DNA of 20,409 nucleotides from Priapulus caudatus (Eukaryota; Priapulida; Priapulimorpha; Priapulimorphida; Priapulidae): NCBI RefSeq assembly GCF_000485595.1, contig NW_014577147.1, positions 88,829 to 109,237 of the forward strand, read 5' to 3'. Shown piece by piece: positions 9,470 to 18,361 of this stretch (position 1 is its first letter; each line of letters starts with the position of its first letter). The notes under the pieces were generated by a model. It saw only the letters and a program-made list of their open reading frames with translations, ran no database searches and was not told where the DNA came from. The position numbers and the translations under genes were made by a program.

Positions 9470-9483
9470 GTTACCATGGCAAC
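9470..9483 (-). promoter_or_regulatory. X-box-like palindrome (RFX-type site), inverted copy 2
   Basis: GTTACCATGGCAAC on the plus strand is the exact reverse complement of the site at 9068-9081, in the inverted B segment. Confidence 0.4.
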
Positions 9484-9673
9484 GATGACTCCGCCCACAC
9501 CAAAAACGATAGGCGTCTTTGCTTTACAATAACGCACATTCATGCGAAATTTGAAGATGATCCGAGAAGAACTGCAGCCGGTAGAGCGTTCACAAGGAAA
9601 TCTCTGCGGCGGCGGCGGCGGCGCGACGATGCCAAACCCATAGTATCCCCACGAACTTCGTTCGGGGGATACA

Positions 9674-9818
9674 ATAATATAGATAACTATATTATTTCTA
9701 TGGTATTTACATACGTGTTGGCTGCGAAACAATAGCACATTGGTCATTCATACTGCTGGCGCCGCTGGTGGCAGAAAAACATGGCAGAGTTCTGACATCT
9801 GTGTCTTGGCTAGCTTAA
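9674..9818 (-). repeat. Right TIR fragment of the THAP element, middle part
   Basis: Reverse complement of 6818-6960, about nine in ten bases equal by eye, including the ATAATATAG hairpin and CCAGCGGCRCCAGCAG. It ends at GGCTAGCTTAAG, where about 2.5 kb of other DNA separates it from its continuation at 12294. Confidence 0.85.
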
Positions 9819-10535
9819 GCGGGTGAATTTTTTCCGCAAAAAATCTTTCGCTTCCATATATACTAACCTAAACACGTTGTGAGGTCACAGTAAAAAAATG
9901 TTTGTCGTGCATGCCAGTTACCATCTATGAATAAATCCGTGTCACGACGTCCTCTCTCTATTCGGTCACCGGCCGGCTAAAACCTCGAATTTCGTCGACT
10001 TTCGAACTGCAATGCAACAAAAAAGAAGACAATATCAACTATCAGTTTTCAATCACAACGGTGTAGTAGACACCTCCCAATTAGAATTTAACAGTTTTAA
10101 GTTTGACCCCTTGACCTTTGATTTTTAAGAATAAATTCCCCAACCCCATGTTTTCCTATATTTTCAATAGTTAATTGCTCATACTAAAAAGAACGTGGCG
10201 TCAGTCTGTCTCTATCAGCAGGTGGCAGCTCTATAGTAACATTCCATAGTAAACAGGCAATTAGCAGTCGTGGCATTTCTTATCAGAGAAAAAGTGTTGA
10301 CCCCAACTTGAGCTACTGGAATCCACAGCCTGTGTGTTTCGTACAGGGCCATGCTTTCCGGCACATATACAAGCATAAATGACGTAGAACTGATTTTTTT
10401 TCACTGAAAACCTGCGTAACAGACAGCTCTGCTGATACTAATTTACATTGATCCCCCAGCAACATTTTGGCTATGCCAGAAATCGCTGAAGACAGAGCAG
10501 GCAAACCAATCGCAAATCGCTTGAAAAACAAGTAA
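9819..10535. other. Start of inserted DNA; gene-free apart from a CTCF-like site
   Basis: No domain or splice-bounded open frame is visible. Minus-strand open frames at 10313-10631 overlap each other and look random. The 15-mer TCAGCAGGTGGCAGC at 10215-10229 matches the vertebrate CTCF core consensus at 14 positions. Confidence 0.4.
10215..10229 (+). promoter_or_regulatory. CTCF-core-like motif
   Basis: TCAGCAGGTGGCAGC compared with CCASYAGRKGGCRSY: only the first base differs. CTCF is conserved in bilaterians, but occupancy here is untested. A weaker match points the opposite way at 10771-10785. Confidence 0.25.
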
Positions 10536-10757
10536 CTTCTGCTCGTCGAAGGTCACGCAGTGCATGCAAGAGTCACCGCCGAGGCCAACGCAGTCTCCGA
10601 AGAAGCTCGGGACAAGTGCTCTAGGAAACAACTGTTAAAGAGCACTTTCGACATGGCTGCCATGCAATACGAATGCAACAGCAGGATGGAGGCGATCGAC
10701 GCCGGCAACCGTTCGACTGTCGTTAGATTGCTGTCACCTTCTCTGTCCTCTTCATAA
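10536..10757 (+). CDS. Coding-like open stretch, unrecognised
   Basis: An open frame of about 73 codons follows the stop at 10533 and ends at TAA (10755-10757). Its centre is a charged, helix-like run (EEARDKCSRKQLLKS, then DMAAMQYECNSRMEA) with balanced base composition inside AT-rich DNA. There is no good ATG at the start, so if real it is an exon or a decayed piece. It lies in the DNA inserted into the right arm of the THAP element and may be a fragment of another mobile element. I do not recognise a family. Minus-strand frames over the same bases are alternatives. Confidence 0.25.
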   Translation, partial: LLLVEGHAVHARVTAEANAVSEEARDKCSRKQLLKSTFDMAAMQYECNSRMEAIDAGNRSTVVRLLSPSLSSS

Positions 10758-10770
10758 GAGCACTGCATAA

Positions 10771-10785
10771 GTCGCCACCTGGTGC
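10771..10785 (-). promoter_or_regulatory. CTCF-core-like motif, opposite orientation
   Basis: On the minus strand GCACCAGGTGGCGAC matches CCASYAGRKGGCRSY at 13 of 15 positions. It faces the site at 10215-10229. Confidence 0.2.
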
Positions 10786-11076
10786 AAAGTGAGGGCAGTG
10801 CCAACCTAAGATACAGCCGGCTGTAGAATCGAAAAAAGGTCGCTTAGCTATAAAACTAATCTATTAAAGACCATGCCGCCCACAGTCTTACCTGTGGTGC
10901 CGATCTCACGTGAGAAAACAAGGCATGGCAGCAGAGAGAAGAAGTCCCTTGCAAGGCTGTCAAGTCTACAGCATGCCCCCATGTACAGGGGAAGACGTAC
11001 GAGTTCGCCGTGGCCGCACGCACCTCCGGCAACCAGCCAGTCAGTCTGTAGAAGTACCTAGTAGAACAGGAACAGA

Positions 11077-11313
11077 GTGGCTATATGCCCGGCAGCCGGC
11101 ATACATCTGACGGCTGCCGGGCACGGTCTTTGATTTCCTAAATGCCCGGCAGTTTTTAATTTTTAGCGTTATCTCAAGTAAACAAGGATTAGGGTTAGGG
11201 TTAGGGTTAGGGTTAGGGTTAGGGTTAGGGTTAGGGTTAGAGTTAGGGCTAGGGTTAGGGTTAGGAACTGCCGAGTATTTAGGAAATCGAAGAGCTGCCG
11301 GGCATATAGCCAC
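11077..11313. mobile_element. MITE with a telomeric-repeat core
   Basis: A perfect 20-bp terminal inverted repeat, GTGGCTATATGCCCGGCAGC (11077-11096) and its complement (11294-11313), bounds 237 bp. Inside the ends are further inverted pieces: GATTTCCTAAATGCCCGGCAGT (about 11134-11155) pairs with ACTGCCGAGTATTTAGGAAATC (about 11267-11288), and CGGCTGCCGGGCA lies at 11112-11124. Between them is the TTAGGG array. There is no open frame beyond the Asn-Pro repeat read from the array. Flanks CAGAG and CAGCG are a possible but imperfect 5-bp target duplication. MITEs with tandem-repeat cores are known in bivalves; a telomeric core is unusual. Confidence 0.8.
11188..11265 (+). repeat. Interstitial (TTAGGG)n array
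   Basis: About 13 TTAGGG units read along the plus strand, perfect except near 11238-11251 (TTAGAG and a C-for-T change). It lies centrally between the inverted ends of the MITE, so it was probably carried by the element and not left by a chromosome fusion. Confidence 0.95.
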
Positions 11314-12293
11314 AGCGTAGGCCTACTCGATAACCGTCGCAACAAGTTCGCCTATCTGCATGCATTCTCGTCACACATCTGTACTATTAGTTAATCGGTA
11401 ATCTCACTTAGAGTTAGGATGTAAGTTCCAGAACACACCGACAGAGTAGTGCAAGTGGCCACAGACAGCATTGTTGCAGCCGGGCAAGATCTAGAACTAT
11501 AGCTTTTCGGGGGGGTTTCAATGCTTTTCTGGGGGGGGGGGGGAAAGTTTTTTTTGTAGCTTTTCGAGAGGGGGGGTTCGGGGGGAGAGAGAGCTATAGG
11601 CACTCGTATCAGTACCTGATGTGCATGGTCAGACACCAGATACGATGCAACACCAACAGTGGTTTTTATGCAATTTTTCGCTGTACTTTTTTGCAAACAG
11701 AACGTATGCTATTAATTATAACAAAGCAAAAATGTCCGAAATTTTGCAGCAAAAAAAAATTTGGCTTGATGCTTCGTTTTCGATCGACACGCAAATTAAT
11801 TGGAAAATAATGGCATTTATTTACAACACGGTTAAGGTTCTACACCGGGCAATCATTTTCCATAGGCGGCGATACTTACGAAAAGAATCCCTTAAATCAG
11901 CAAAACAATTATTTTTTTTATAAATAACAATGCCATCCTCTGAATCCAAGTCGCAAGTGACACTATATATGTTATTAACACAAAAATGCTTCCATAATTT
12001 TTTTTGTAAACAAAATTTTGCCAGCACACACTCGAAATGCCCAATTTACAATGTGAATCTGCACAAAAAGTAGGCTTTCTTTGAAAATTCCTGGGCCGCC
12101 TCAGCAACGCACCTCGGACGAGCCGTTTACACTGTCGGATTCAGAAAAAATTCTAGTTTTTGAAATTAACAATTGCAAATGGTTCTAACCCTTTCTAATA
12201 AGAAATAAAAAATTCAAGCGCACGCAGACACTCAAATACGATCTTATTCTGACCCTGTCCCAGCGCTCATTTGTGGATTTCCCACCGTGGTAC
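11314..12293. other. Gene-free inserted DNA with G-run block
   Basis: TAGCTTTTCGGGGGGG-like units recur three times at 11501-11583 (one has a 12-base G run), a G-quadruplex candidate. From 11640 to 12230 the DNA is AT-rich with overlapping open frames on both strands (for example 11621-11923 plus, 11892-12107 minus) that show no domain and look random. No gene is supported. Confidence 0.45.
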
Positions 12294-12493
12294 CTAAAGC
12301 CCTATTGCAACGGCGAATTAACAAGAAAGACAAAAACAAATCGGTATAAATATATTTTATTATTTATTCATATATAACTGTACTAGTATCAACCAGGTTT
12401 GGTGTAGGGTGAAGAATTCCTTTAGAAATTTAGTAGTAACTAGATTTCGTATTTAGTTAGCATTATATTTTATTGAAACGCTTCAAGTGCCTG
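12294..12493 (-). repeat. Right TIR fragment of the THAP element, outer part
   Basis: 12294-12345 is the reverse complement of 6772-6822; 12418-12493 is the reverse complement of 6334-6403. The 72 bp between them has no partner in the left arm, where the palindromic MITE sits. Confidence 0.8.
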
Positions 12494-13940
12494 TGCACGC
12501 AACAGTCAGAGTCAAATCTCAAATGTACAGAAATGGCGATATCTAGAGCTGTGTATTCATGCTTTCGCGGAAAATACCCAATATCAACGTTTGTTGAGGT
12601 AATTGACTGCGGACACCACGTCATATAAGTGCGTAAATGACGCGCGGAAATACGAAGAGAAATGTGAGGGCCGTAGCAGACGGATTGTAAGTGAAATCGC
12701 GTGAAATACGCGAGCGTTGAAATCGCGAGAAACAGTCAAAACAAAGTGAGTACCTTCGGTTAAAACACGTTTTGTCTCGCCTTTCTGACAACAAATTACA
12801 GATTTCTTGCTAGAAATGATTAGACAACATCCTCAAGAAGACCTCTGTTAATTTTTAAGAGTGTACCTCCACATTCACGAAAGTAACCACATGGGGGTTT
12901 AAACGCTACTCTGAGCGAAAGGGCCGTTACATGGTAATCGATTCATAGTTCCTGTTAAAAGTTCGCAAAATATCTACTACGTGCAAGCTGTGTAGATATA
13001 CAGTGTTCTAGTTGTGCACACTTCACCCTTGTCTCTGCCATGATTTCGACACGACTAAGAATCGTAGATCTTGATGTGTTATTTGAACTTGAAATGCTGC
13101 ATTTTTAAATCTGAAAACAATTTGCTAATGCCACACCAGAATCGTACACATTACCTGTTCACATAAACAATGAACAGTAATTAGGCAAGGTATGAGACCA
13201 TTTCGATATAGTCTTTACTAAAAAATGTAAGCTTTCTCAAAACGTGCACAATGTCACAGACATACACAAATCCACCTTCGGTGTATAATTTTTAGATAAC
13301 TATAACTATACAAATTTCTTTTTCAGGGGACATCTCGCTCAACAGTGCAATGCAATCGACTGAGATATTGCAAAGAAATTGATGCCATTCAGTTCGTGGA
13401 AACCGTTTAAATATAATCTAATCATCTCTATATTTTGTAACACTGACTCGTATACTATTTCTGCTTTTATTTTAGTGTTTAAAAGTATTTAACTTCTTGC
13501 TTTTTATATTAAATTGATATATTAGCAATACTATTAATGTTTTCGAATTCAACATTATATAATTTACATTATCCACGCTTTTAACTAGACCGTAAAATAT
13601 TAAACACATCTGATAATATTTACTTTCTTCTCAAGATTAATCTAAATTGTTCACTTTCTATATGTATCAGTTATGATATATATTCTAGTTTTATGCTTTG
13701 TTTTGTTCTAATTTGCTTAACCACTATTTTCCACTTTTTATTTTACCGTAATATTACTATTCAGATGTTCCATTTCTCTGTCACACATGTTTAATAAATA
13801 TAATCTTTGCAATCCAAAAAAGCAAAGTATCTACTTTATTCTTCAATGTTTTGCATCTTTTTCCACTGTCCATATACCCACACCACCCTTTCAGTAATAT
13901 GTAACTGCTACTTTTATTCTCGGGCCAGCAAAGTCTTGGT
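12494..13940. other. Gene-poor AT-rich DNA
   Basis: No gene can be supported. A CGTCATATAAG motif (12619-12629), a GTGAGT donor at 12746, a TTTCTTTTTCAG acceptor ending at 13326 and a 27-codon open run to TAA (13408-13410) could be read as a tiny two-exon transcript with AATAAA at 13793. The pieces do not give a coding frame together, so no gene is called. Confidence 0.4.
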
Positions 13941-13943
13941 TGG

Positions 13944-13986
13944 AAAACACTAAACAACACAAACCCCAAATAAGTTCCACTTTATT
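13944..13986 (-). terminator. Polyadenylation signal for a minus-strand transcript
   Basis: On the minus strand AATAAA (13986-13981) is followed after about 14 bases by a GT-rich run GGGGTTTGTGTTGTTTAGTG (13967-13948). That is the usual layout of an animal poly(A) site. It lies about 600 bases past the stop of the minus-strand coding stretch at 14584, a reasonable 3' UTR length. Confidence 0.45.
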
Positions 13987-14583
13987 CCCGCCACTCTGCG
14001 GTTTACTAAGACACAACACTTGTACAAACAAAATTAACTACACAACTATTCCCTGATTAACATCACAATAAACACGCATACATCTCAAACAGTCTCGACT
14101 TCAAGTGTACCTGAATACTTTAATTATTATACGCAGCGTTACGAACTGATCCCACGTGAATGCATCAACGATTTTATACGGCTATTGATTCGGCTATGGA
14201 ACAATTTTCCTTCTGTCAATACTAATCCTAGACGCAAAGGTTTCGTGATCACAACAGCTACTTTACTGGCTTTTAATATCTCGTACATAGACACATCTTA
14301 GACCATTCGCAACAGCAGATACATATACGGATCTAATCACGTATTTTCCTATTTGTCTCCGACACAATTCGATGAGTATGCAACATTATGATTGTAACTA
14401 TACAGCTGCATATACACGCTTCAGGAAACTGATAAAGGAACGCCTTAAAACCTCATTGACGAAGCCATAAATTAGAAGCAAAAACCATGGTCTGGACAAA
14501 ATAATTGCGTTAAAACTTAGCCGAAGACTTTCAGTGAAATCCAATCGAAGAACAAAATTACCAAATGTCAGTATAGAGGGCGC

Positions 14584-14862
14584 TTAAGCGCATTTCTTTT
14601 CCGGCGGGATGCCGACCATTAGAATCATGACCAGCGTGGGAAAACAGACGTCCAAGCTGGTCAGTGTGGACCATATTCGGCGCATATGTTGCAGCCCGCC
14701 GCCGTCGCCCCAGGCCTTCTTGCCATTGTCCAGTTCGAGCATGTTTTGCCACTGTGCGATCAGTTTGCGTAGCGAGGCCAACATGTCGCTCCAATGAAGC
14801 AGCACCGACCGGTGGAGTTGCAGCCGAGAATGACGCGGCCAATGGAATCCGAGGATCCGATC
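14584..14862 (-). CDS. GC-rich 3' coding segment, unrecognised (partial)
   Basis: An open minus-strand frame runs from after a TAG (14865-14863) to TAA (14586-14584), 92 codons. Third codon positions are strongly G/C (GCC, CTG, GAC, AAG), unlike the AT-rich flanks, which favours real or recently real coding. The first internal ATG is near 14787. Visible features are a Trp/Leu-rich helix-like run (LASLRKLIAQWQNMLEL), a Gly-rich turn (GDGGGLQHM) and a hydrophobic C-terminal stretch (FPTLVMILMVGI) followed by PPEKKCA. No acceptor with a good pyrimidine tract is seen, so the 5' limit is uncertain. The overlapping minus frame 14558-14869 and a plus frame 14609-14797 are less coding-like. I do not recognise the family; a decayed retrocopy or transposon piece is possible. 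Confidence 0.4.
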   Translation of the reverse strand, partial: DRILGFHWPRHSRLQLHRSVLLHWSDMLASLRKLIAQWQNMLELDNGKKAWGDGGGLQHMRRIWSTLTSLDVCFPTLVMILMVGIPPEKKCA

Positions 14863-14899
14863 CTATCATAGTCGACTACGGTGACGATCAATGACACTT

Positions 14900-15254
14900 G
14901 AGCCCCTCCCATGGGTTTTAAGGCACAAGGGAACAGCAGTATTAACTTTCAGGGAACTGGATATTGTCAAATTATTTTCAGGGAACAAGGGAACTGCTGA
15001 TTAGATTTTTGGGAACAAGAAAACTCTCTGATTTTCTATCTTTGTGATTTTTTTCACAATTTTCTGAGATTGCGTGCGTGCGTGTGTGCGCGCGTGTATG
15101 TATATATATATGTATATATATATAGTATATGCGGCGCGCATAGTGTGTGTGTTATGTTGTTGTGTTGTGTGTGTGTGTCGGTTAGTGTTTGTTTGTGTGT
15201 TGTGATGTGATGTCGTGTGTGTGTGCGCGCGCGCCGCCGTGTGTGACAGTTTAA
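14900..15254. repeat. GGGAAC repeats and TG/TA microsatellite
   Basis: TTTCAGGGAAC occurs at about 14948 and 14979 with further AAGGGAAC copies, a small local repeat. From 15068 to 15235 the DNA is TG- and TA-rich microsatellite, corresponding to the CA array next to the first promoter-like repeat. Confidence 0.65.
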
Positions 15255-15892
15255 CTAGGACATCGGCGCTTCCTTCGGACTTCACAAAGAATAACTGTGA
15301 CACCCAGAAAGAAACGCTAGAATGCGTCAACAGCAGAGCGGTCTGGAGCGTACATATACCAACTTGTTAATCCCGTCTACACGCCGCCTTTTTCTATCAT
15401 AGCGTCTTTATCACGCCTAGCGCACTGATCAGCTTTTGCTAGAGCATTCTATGTTGCATAACCACTGGTTATATAAGCAAGCACGCTAGCTGTTGGTATC
15501 GTCAGTCGATGCCCGTAGCGGCAGACATGATGCGATGTGTCTACTAGCGCCTGTTTGTCTGTGCAGGCGTAAGACTCGTCACGCGTGACGGAGACCGTTC
15601 GTGCTATCAGAATTAGAGGGTTCGCCCCATCTCAGTGATATACTCCGCCTAACTCTCGCGAACACGTACACGGGGATATTAAATTCTGGCATCACGCAGA
15701 CGATGAACAAAAACTTGCATTACCTACTATATCTAGCATGTATTTTCCTCTATAGAAAATAATGAGATGGTTATAGTTGTTTAGTTTATCTATGATCGAC
15801 ACCCGTCTACATTACCGCGAAAAGTTCTATCAAAGATAAAAACGAAGACAATAAATACAACAGGGATAACAACGACTGCAACGACGACAAAG

Positions 15893-15937
<45 letters not shown>

Positions 15938-15951
15938 GCGCCATATAACAA
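15255..15951 (-). repeat. Promoter-like dispersed repeat, copy 2 (inverted)
   Basis: Reverse complement of 156-985 with numerous indels. It keeps the TATATAA box (minus strand, 15476-15470), the palindrome GTCACGCGTGAC (15578-15589) and the block TCTATCATAGCGTC near 15394. The GTT-rich end is expanded here to a pure (CAA)n run on the plus strand at about 15895-15936. Confidence 0.7.
15895..15936 (+). repeat. (CAA)n microsatellite
   Basis: About 13 uninterrupted CAA/ACA triplets inside the second promoter-like repeat. Confidence 0.95.
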
Positions 15952-17127
15952 GAGAAGTCCGCTATCTATGTACAACTGCAGCAGCAGTAATAATAATAAT
16001 CATAATAATAATAATTTTTTTTATAATACTATTGTTTTATTTGTATCACAGGCACTTCAAAACATGTGAATGCAAAGAACGAAACAGACATAACAGGTCA
16101 TTTGCAAATGCGTTAGAATAAAGGTGAATTATTGTCCGTGTATGGGTATAGGTATGACACGAGTACGAACATAAATTACTGCAACGATGTCTACAAACAC
16201 GGCAGCAACATTCAGTTAGAGTTATGGCAACTAACACAAACTGAAAATATACATAGTAAAATGGGAGACGACAATCGATAGAAGAAAAACGAAATTTGAC
16301 AGGAGGACAACTACAAATGTAACATTAGAGAATAACAAAGCAGACTTCTGAACAGTAACATCAAACCGCGTACGTGTATGAAACATAATATTAATGCTGG
16401 TGTAATTATAAATACATGAATAACTGAACTGTAGCTGATGGCTATACAAGTAGATTGATTGAAATATTTAATGATGCATTTTCACACAAAATAAGTAAGT
16501 GCTTTAGTATAATATAGTCTTTATAGACATATGAATCATTCAATGTCTCCACAGGGAATGTACGTGGCTACAGGTTTATGATGCTGGTGAAATCAGGTTG
16601 ATAAACCCTCGCCGAGTTAGTTGAGATAAGCTGTTAATTATTAGCACTGTCTAAACAAATGTTGGTAATGTTTAGATGTAATTCAAATAATCAAATGGCA
16701 AATCTTCAATTGTGAAAATGGACAAAAATGGATGTAGAATAGATCATTAAATAATTTTATGAAGCAAATAATACAATGAATTATACACATCAACAGATGA
16801 TAACGGTCCCTCGTGGAATATTGCTATTTAAATAAAATATTAAAATGTTCTTCAGTGCGGCGATTTGTTACATAAACAATAAGTTAATTATAAATCGTGC
16901 TTTCTTACAGTAACTTCTACTAAACAGCTATGATATATACCAATTATATCTCAAACATGATGTAAACGTATTAAATGAGTTTTGAGCAGATTTTCTGAGA
17001 GCAAGCCGCTCGTTGGCGTCATGACACACTCCAGAGACCCGATGTTCGGATCGCAACGCGCCCATCGCGCCCATCGCTTATTATCTACAACACAACAATA
17101 GATTATAGTGCGGAGCAGACAACGCGA
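15952..17127. other. AT-rich gene-free DNA downstream of the minus-strand gene
   Basis: TAA/TAAT-rich at 15986-16020. The rest is AT-rich with no coding frame or recognisable repeat. The right part is probably the 3' UTR and flank of the minus-strand gene ending at 17128. A minus-strand AATAAAA lies at 16041-16035, far from the stop. Confidence 0.45.
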
Positions 17128-18057
17128 CTAGGAGACGTTCAATTCTTTTATAACAGGACCGCGGCGGTCTTGTTTCCTTCGATGCGTGTTTGATGTGGGC
17201 AACACCCTCGTAGGAAAGCTATACAATTTATCACGGCGTTCTTTCCGAGAGCTCTGGTTCCACCACCGTTTCTTCCCCACGCTCGGCTTATTTCCACGGT
17301 TAATAGATGGAACCACGAGGTCGCTAGTGCTGAGACGCGGCGGCGGAGCGTTCGGCAAAGGCGTCTGGGGAGGGCTGCCGAGCAGGTTTCCGTGCTTATC
17401 GTAGACGGTCAACTTGGCAACCCACTGGTAGCGGTCGTGATATTTTATTGTCCCGAAAGCGAAGAACTCGCGTTCTCGCTGGTCTAACAGCTGGCTGATG
17501 TGAAGCGTTGCCCACCTGTAACAGCGCGCGCATATTTTAACAACTTAAAATTAATTTTAATTTATTAATCATTATTCATTAATCATTATAATTGTTCGTT
17601 GATTAAGTTCTTATGGTTGTAAGTATTGTCTCCAGCTGGGTTGTTTGAAATCTTCTCGTTCTGTAATTCTCGTATGAAACTAACCGAAATGCGAGTAAGT
17701 GCAGATGAGAGCATTAAAACGTATTACATTTCGCTTCTATATTCGACTTTATTCGTTTGCTAGTTGTGCTGGCTATAGCGCCATTATAATTTGACGTAAA
17801 CACGGGGACTCACACCATGAGAACTTTACCTACCGGTTACACCACTTGACTCTGACGTAGCCAGCAGCAAAGAACTGCGCTCTCCATTTGATGACGTAGA
17901 TGTCTTTTTCCAAAAACATGTTGATCGCTGCTTTTTCTCCCGGTCCCACCACTACGCCAATGACGATATTTTGAAGGATCCTCACAGATACTCTCTTAGA
18001 GTACGAGGAGGAGAATGATTTTCTTTCTGACGCCCCGGACGAGAAGGAAGAAGACAC
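17128..18057 (-). CDS. Two-exon 3' part of a gene; possible beta-pore-forming (aerolysin/ETX-MTX2-like) fold
   Basis: Exon 18057-17834 has a TTACAG acceptor and a GTAGGT donor at 17833, and codes for 74 residues plus two bases. Exon 17515-17128 has a GTTACAG acceptor, supplies the missing base and stays open for 129 codons to TAG. The phases join without a break, strong support for a real gene; a second possible donor four bases later would give a stop. The first exon starts Ser-rich, then has alternating beta-strand-like hydrophobics, a VGPGEKA turn and paired strands ending FFAAGYVRV. This order (Ser/Thr-rich hairpin, P-G-x-K turn, long amphipathic strands) recalls the pore module of aerolysin or ETX/MTX2 proteins, some of which are animal defence proteins; only the pattern supports this. 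The second exon has one more beta-rich stretch, a Pro-rich linker and a very basic tail, atypical for that family. Upstream exons are not found. Confidence 0.7.
17516..17833 (-). other. Intron of the minus-strand gene
   Basis: 318-bp AT-rich intron with GT (17833-17832) and AG (17517-17516) borders on the minus strand. Confidence 0.65.
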
Positions 18058-18169
18058 CTGTAAGTTATTCACAAAAAGTGTTATACTTTTGTTATTAAAC
18101 GTAAAACATGTAAAATGTCGATTTAGCATATATAAGTAATGTATTAATACAAATTACACCCCCTCTCTC

Positions 18170-18310
18170 ACGCACACGCGCCCTAACAACACGCACACGC
18201 AGCTACATACGCACACGCAGGTACACACGCACACGCAGGTACACACGCACACGCAGGTACACACGCACACGCAGGTACACACGCACACGCAGGTACACAC
18301 GCACACGCAG

Positions 18311-18358
<48 letters not shown>

Positions 18359-18361
18359 ACA
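18170..18361. repeat. 18-bp minisatellite plus CA microsatellite
   Basis: GTACACACGCACACGCAG repeats about seven times from 18190 to 18313 with almost no change, then (CA)n to 18361. It lies just upstream of the 18057 exon on the minus strand, hence probably in an intron. Cys/Val/Pro/Ala frames are artefacts. Confidence 0.9.

Larger units (their letters stand above)
8629..9673. mobile_element. 1,045-bp non-autonomous element with 11-bp TIRs
   Basis: Perfect inverted ends TGTATCCCCCG (8629-8639) and CGGGGGATACA (9663-9673) bound a piece absent from the other arm of the long-TIR element, so it is very probably an insertion. The interior is laid out A-B-A-B(inverted): A is 8699-8977 and 9143-9437, B is 8978-9115 and, inverted, 9438-9572. 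A has several AGGTCA-like half sites (AAGGTCAAGGTAAAGGTGA). B has an X-box palindrome. A (CGG)n run lies at 9607-9622 and a CGAACTTCGTTCG hairpin next to the right end. The 61- and 100-residue open frames over B are repeat sequence. Confidence 0.75.
6334..12493. mobile_element. Long-TIR DNA transposon carrying a THAP relic, with nested insertions
   Basis: Four blocks of the left arm recur inverted and in perfectly reversed order on the right: 6334-6400 with about 12418-12493; 6772-6818 with 12294-12345; 6818-6960 with 9674-9818; 6961-7064 with 8498-8604. By eye the last two pairs are above 90 percent identical. The ends read AGGCAYTTGAAGCGTTTCAA. The interruptions in the right arm coincide with other elements: 8629-9673 has its own TIRs, and 9819-12293 contains a telomeric-core MITE. 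The left arm is interrupted by a palindromic MITE. Removing these leaves about 2.3 kb with arms near 360 bp and a 1.4-kb middle holding a THAP exon pair and a microsatellite. THAP fingers are known from P-element-type and some Kolobok transposases. No transposase catalytic region remains, and I see no clear target-site duplication, so the superfamily is open. Confidence 0.75.

Noticed and set aside
11188-11265. Chromosome end or fusion point
   Set aside because: The TTAGGG array is bracketed by MITE inverted ends and ordinary DNA continues on both sides.
12619-13410. Tiny two-exon gene (TATAAG promoter, GTGAGT donor at 12746, acceptor at 13326, TAA at 13408)
   Set aside because: The first exon has no usable ATG, and the 27-codon open run is expected often by chance.
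156-15951. Maverick/Polinton-type giant transposon suggested by 15-kb spaced inverted repeats
   Set aside because: No DNA polymerase B, integrase, ATPase or capsid-like frame is present between the repeats.
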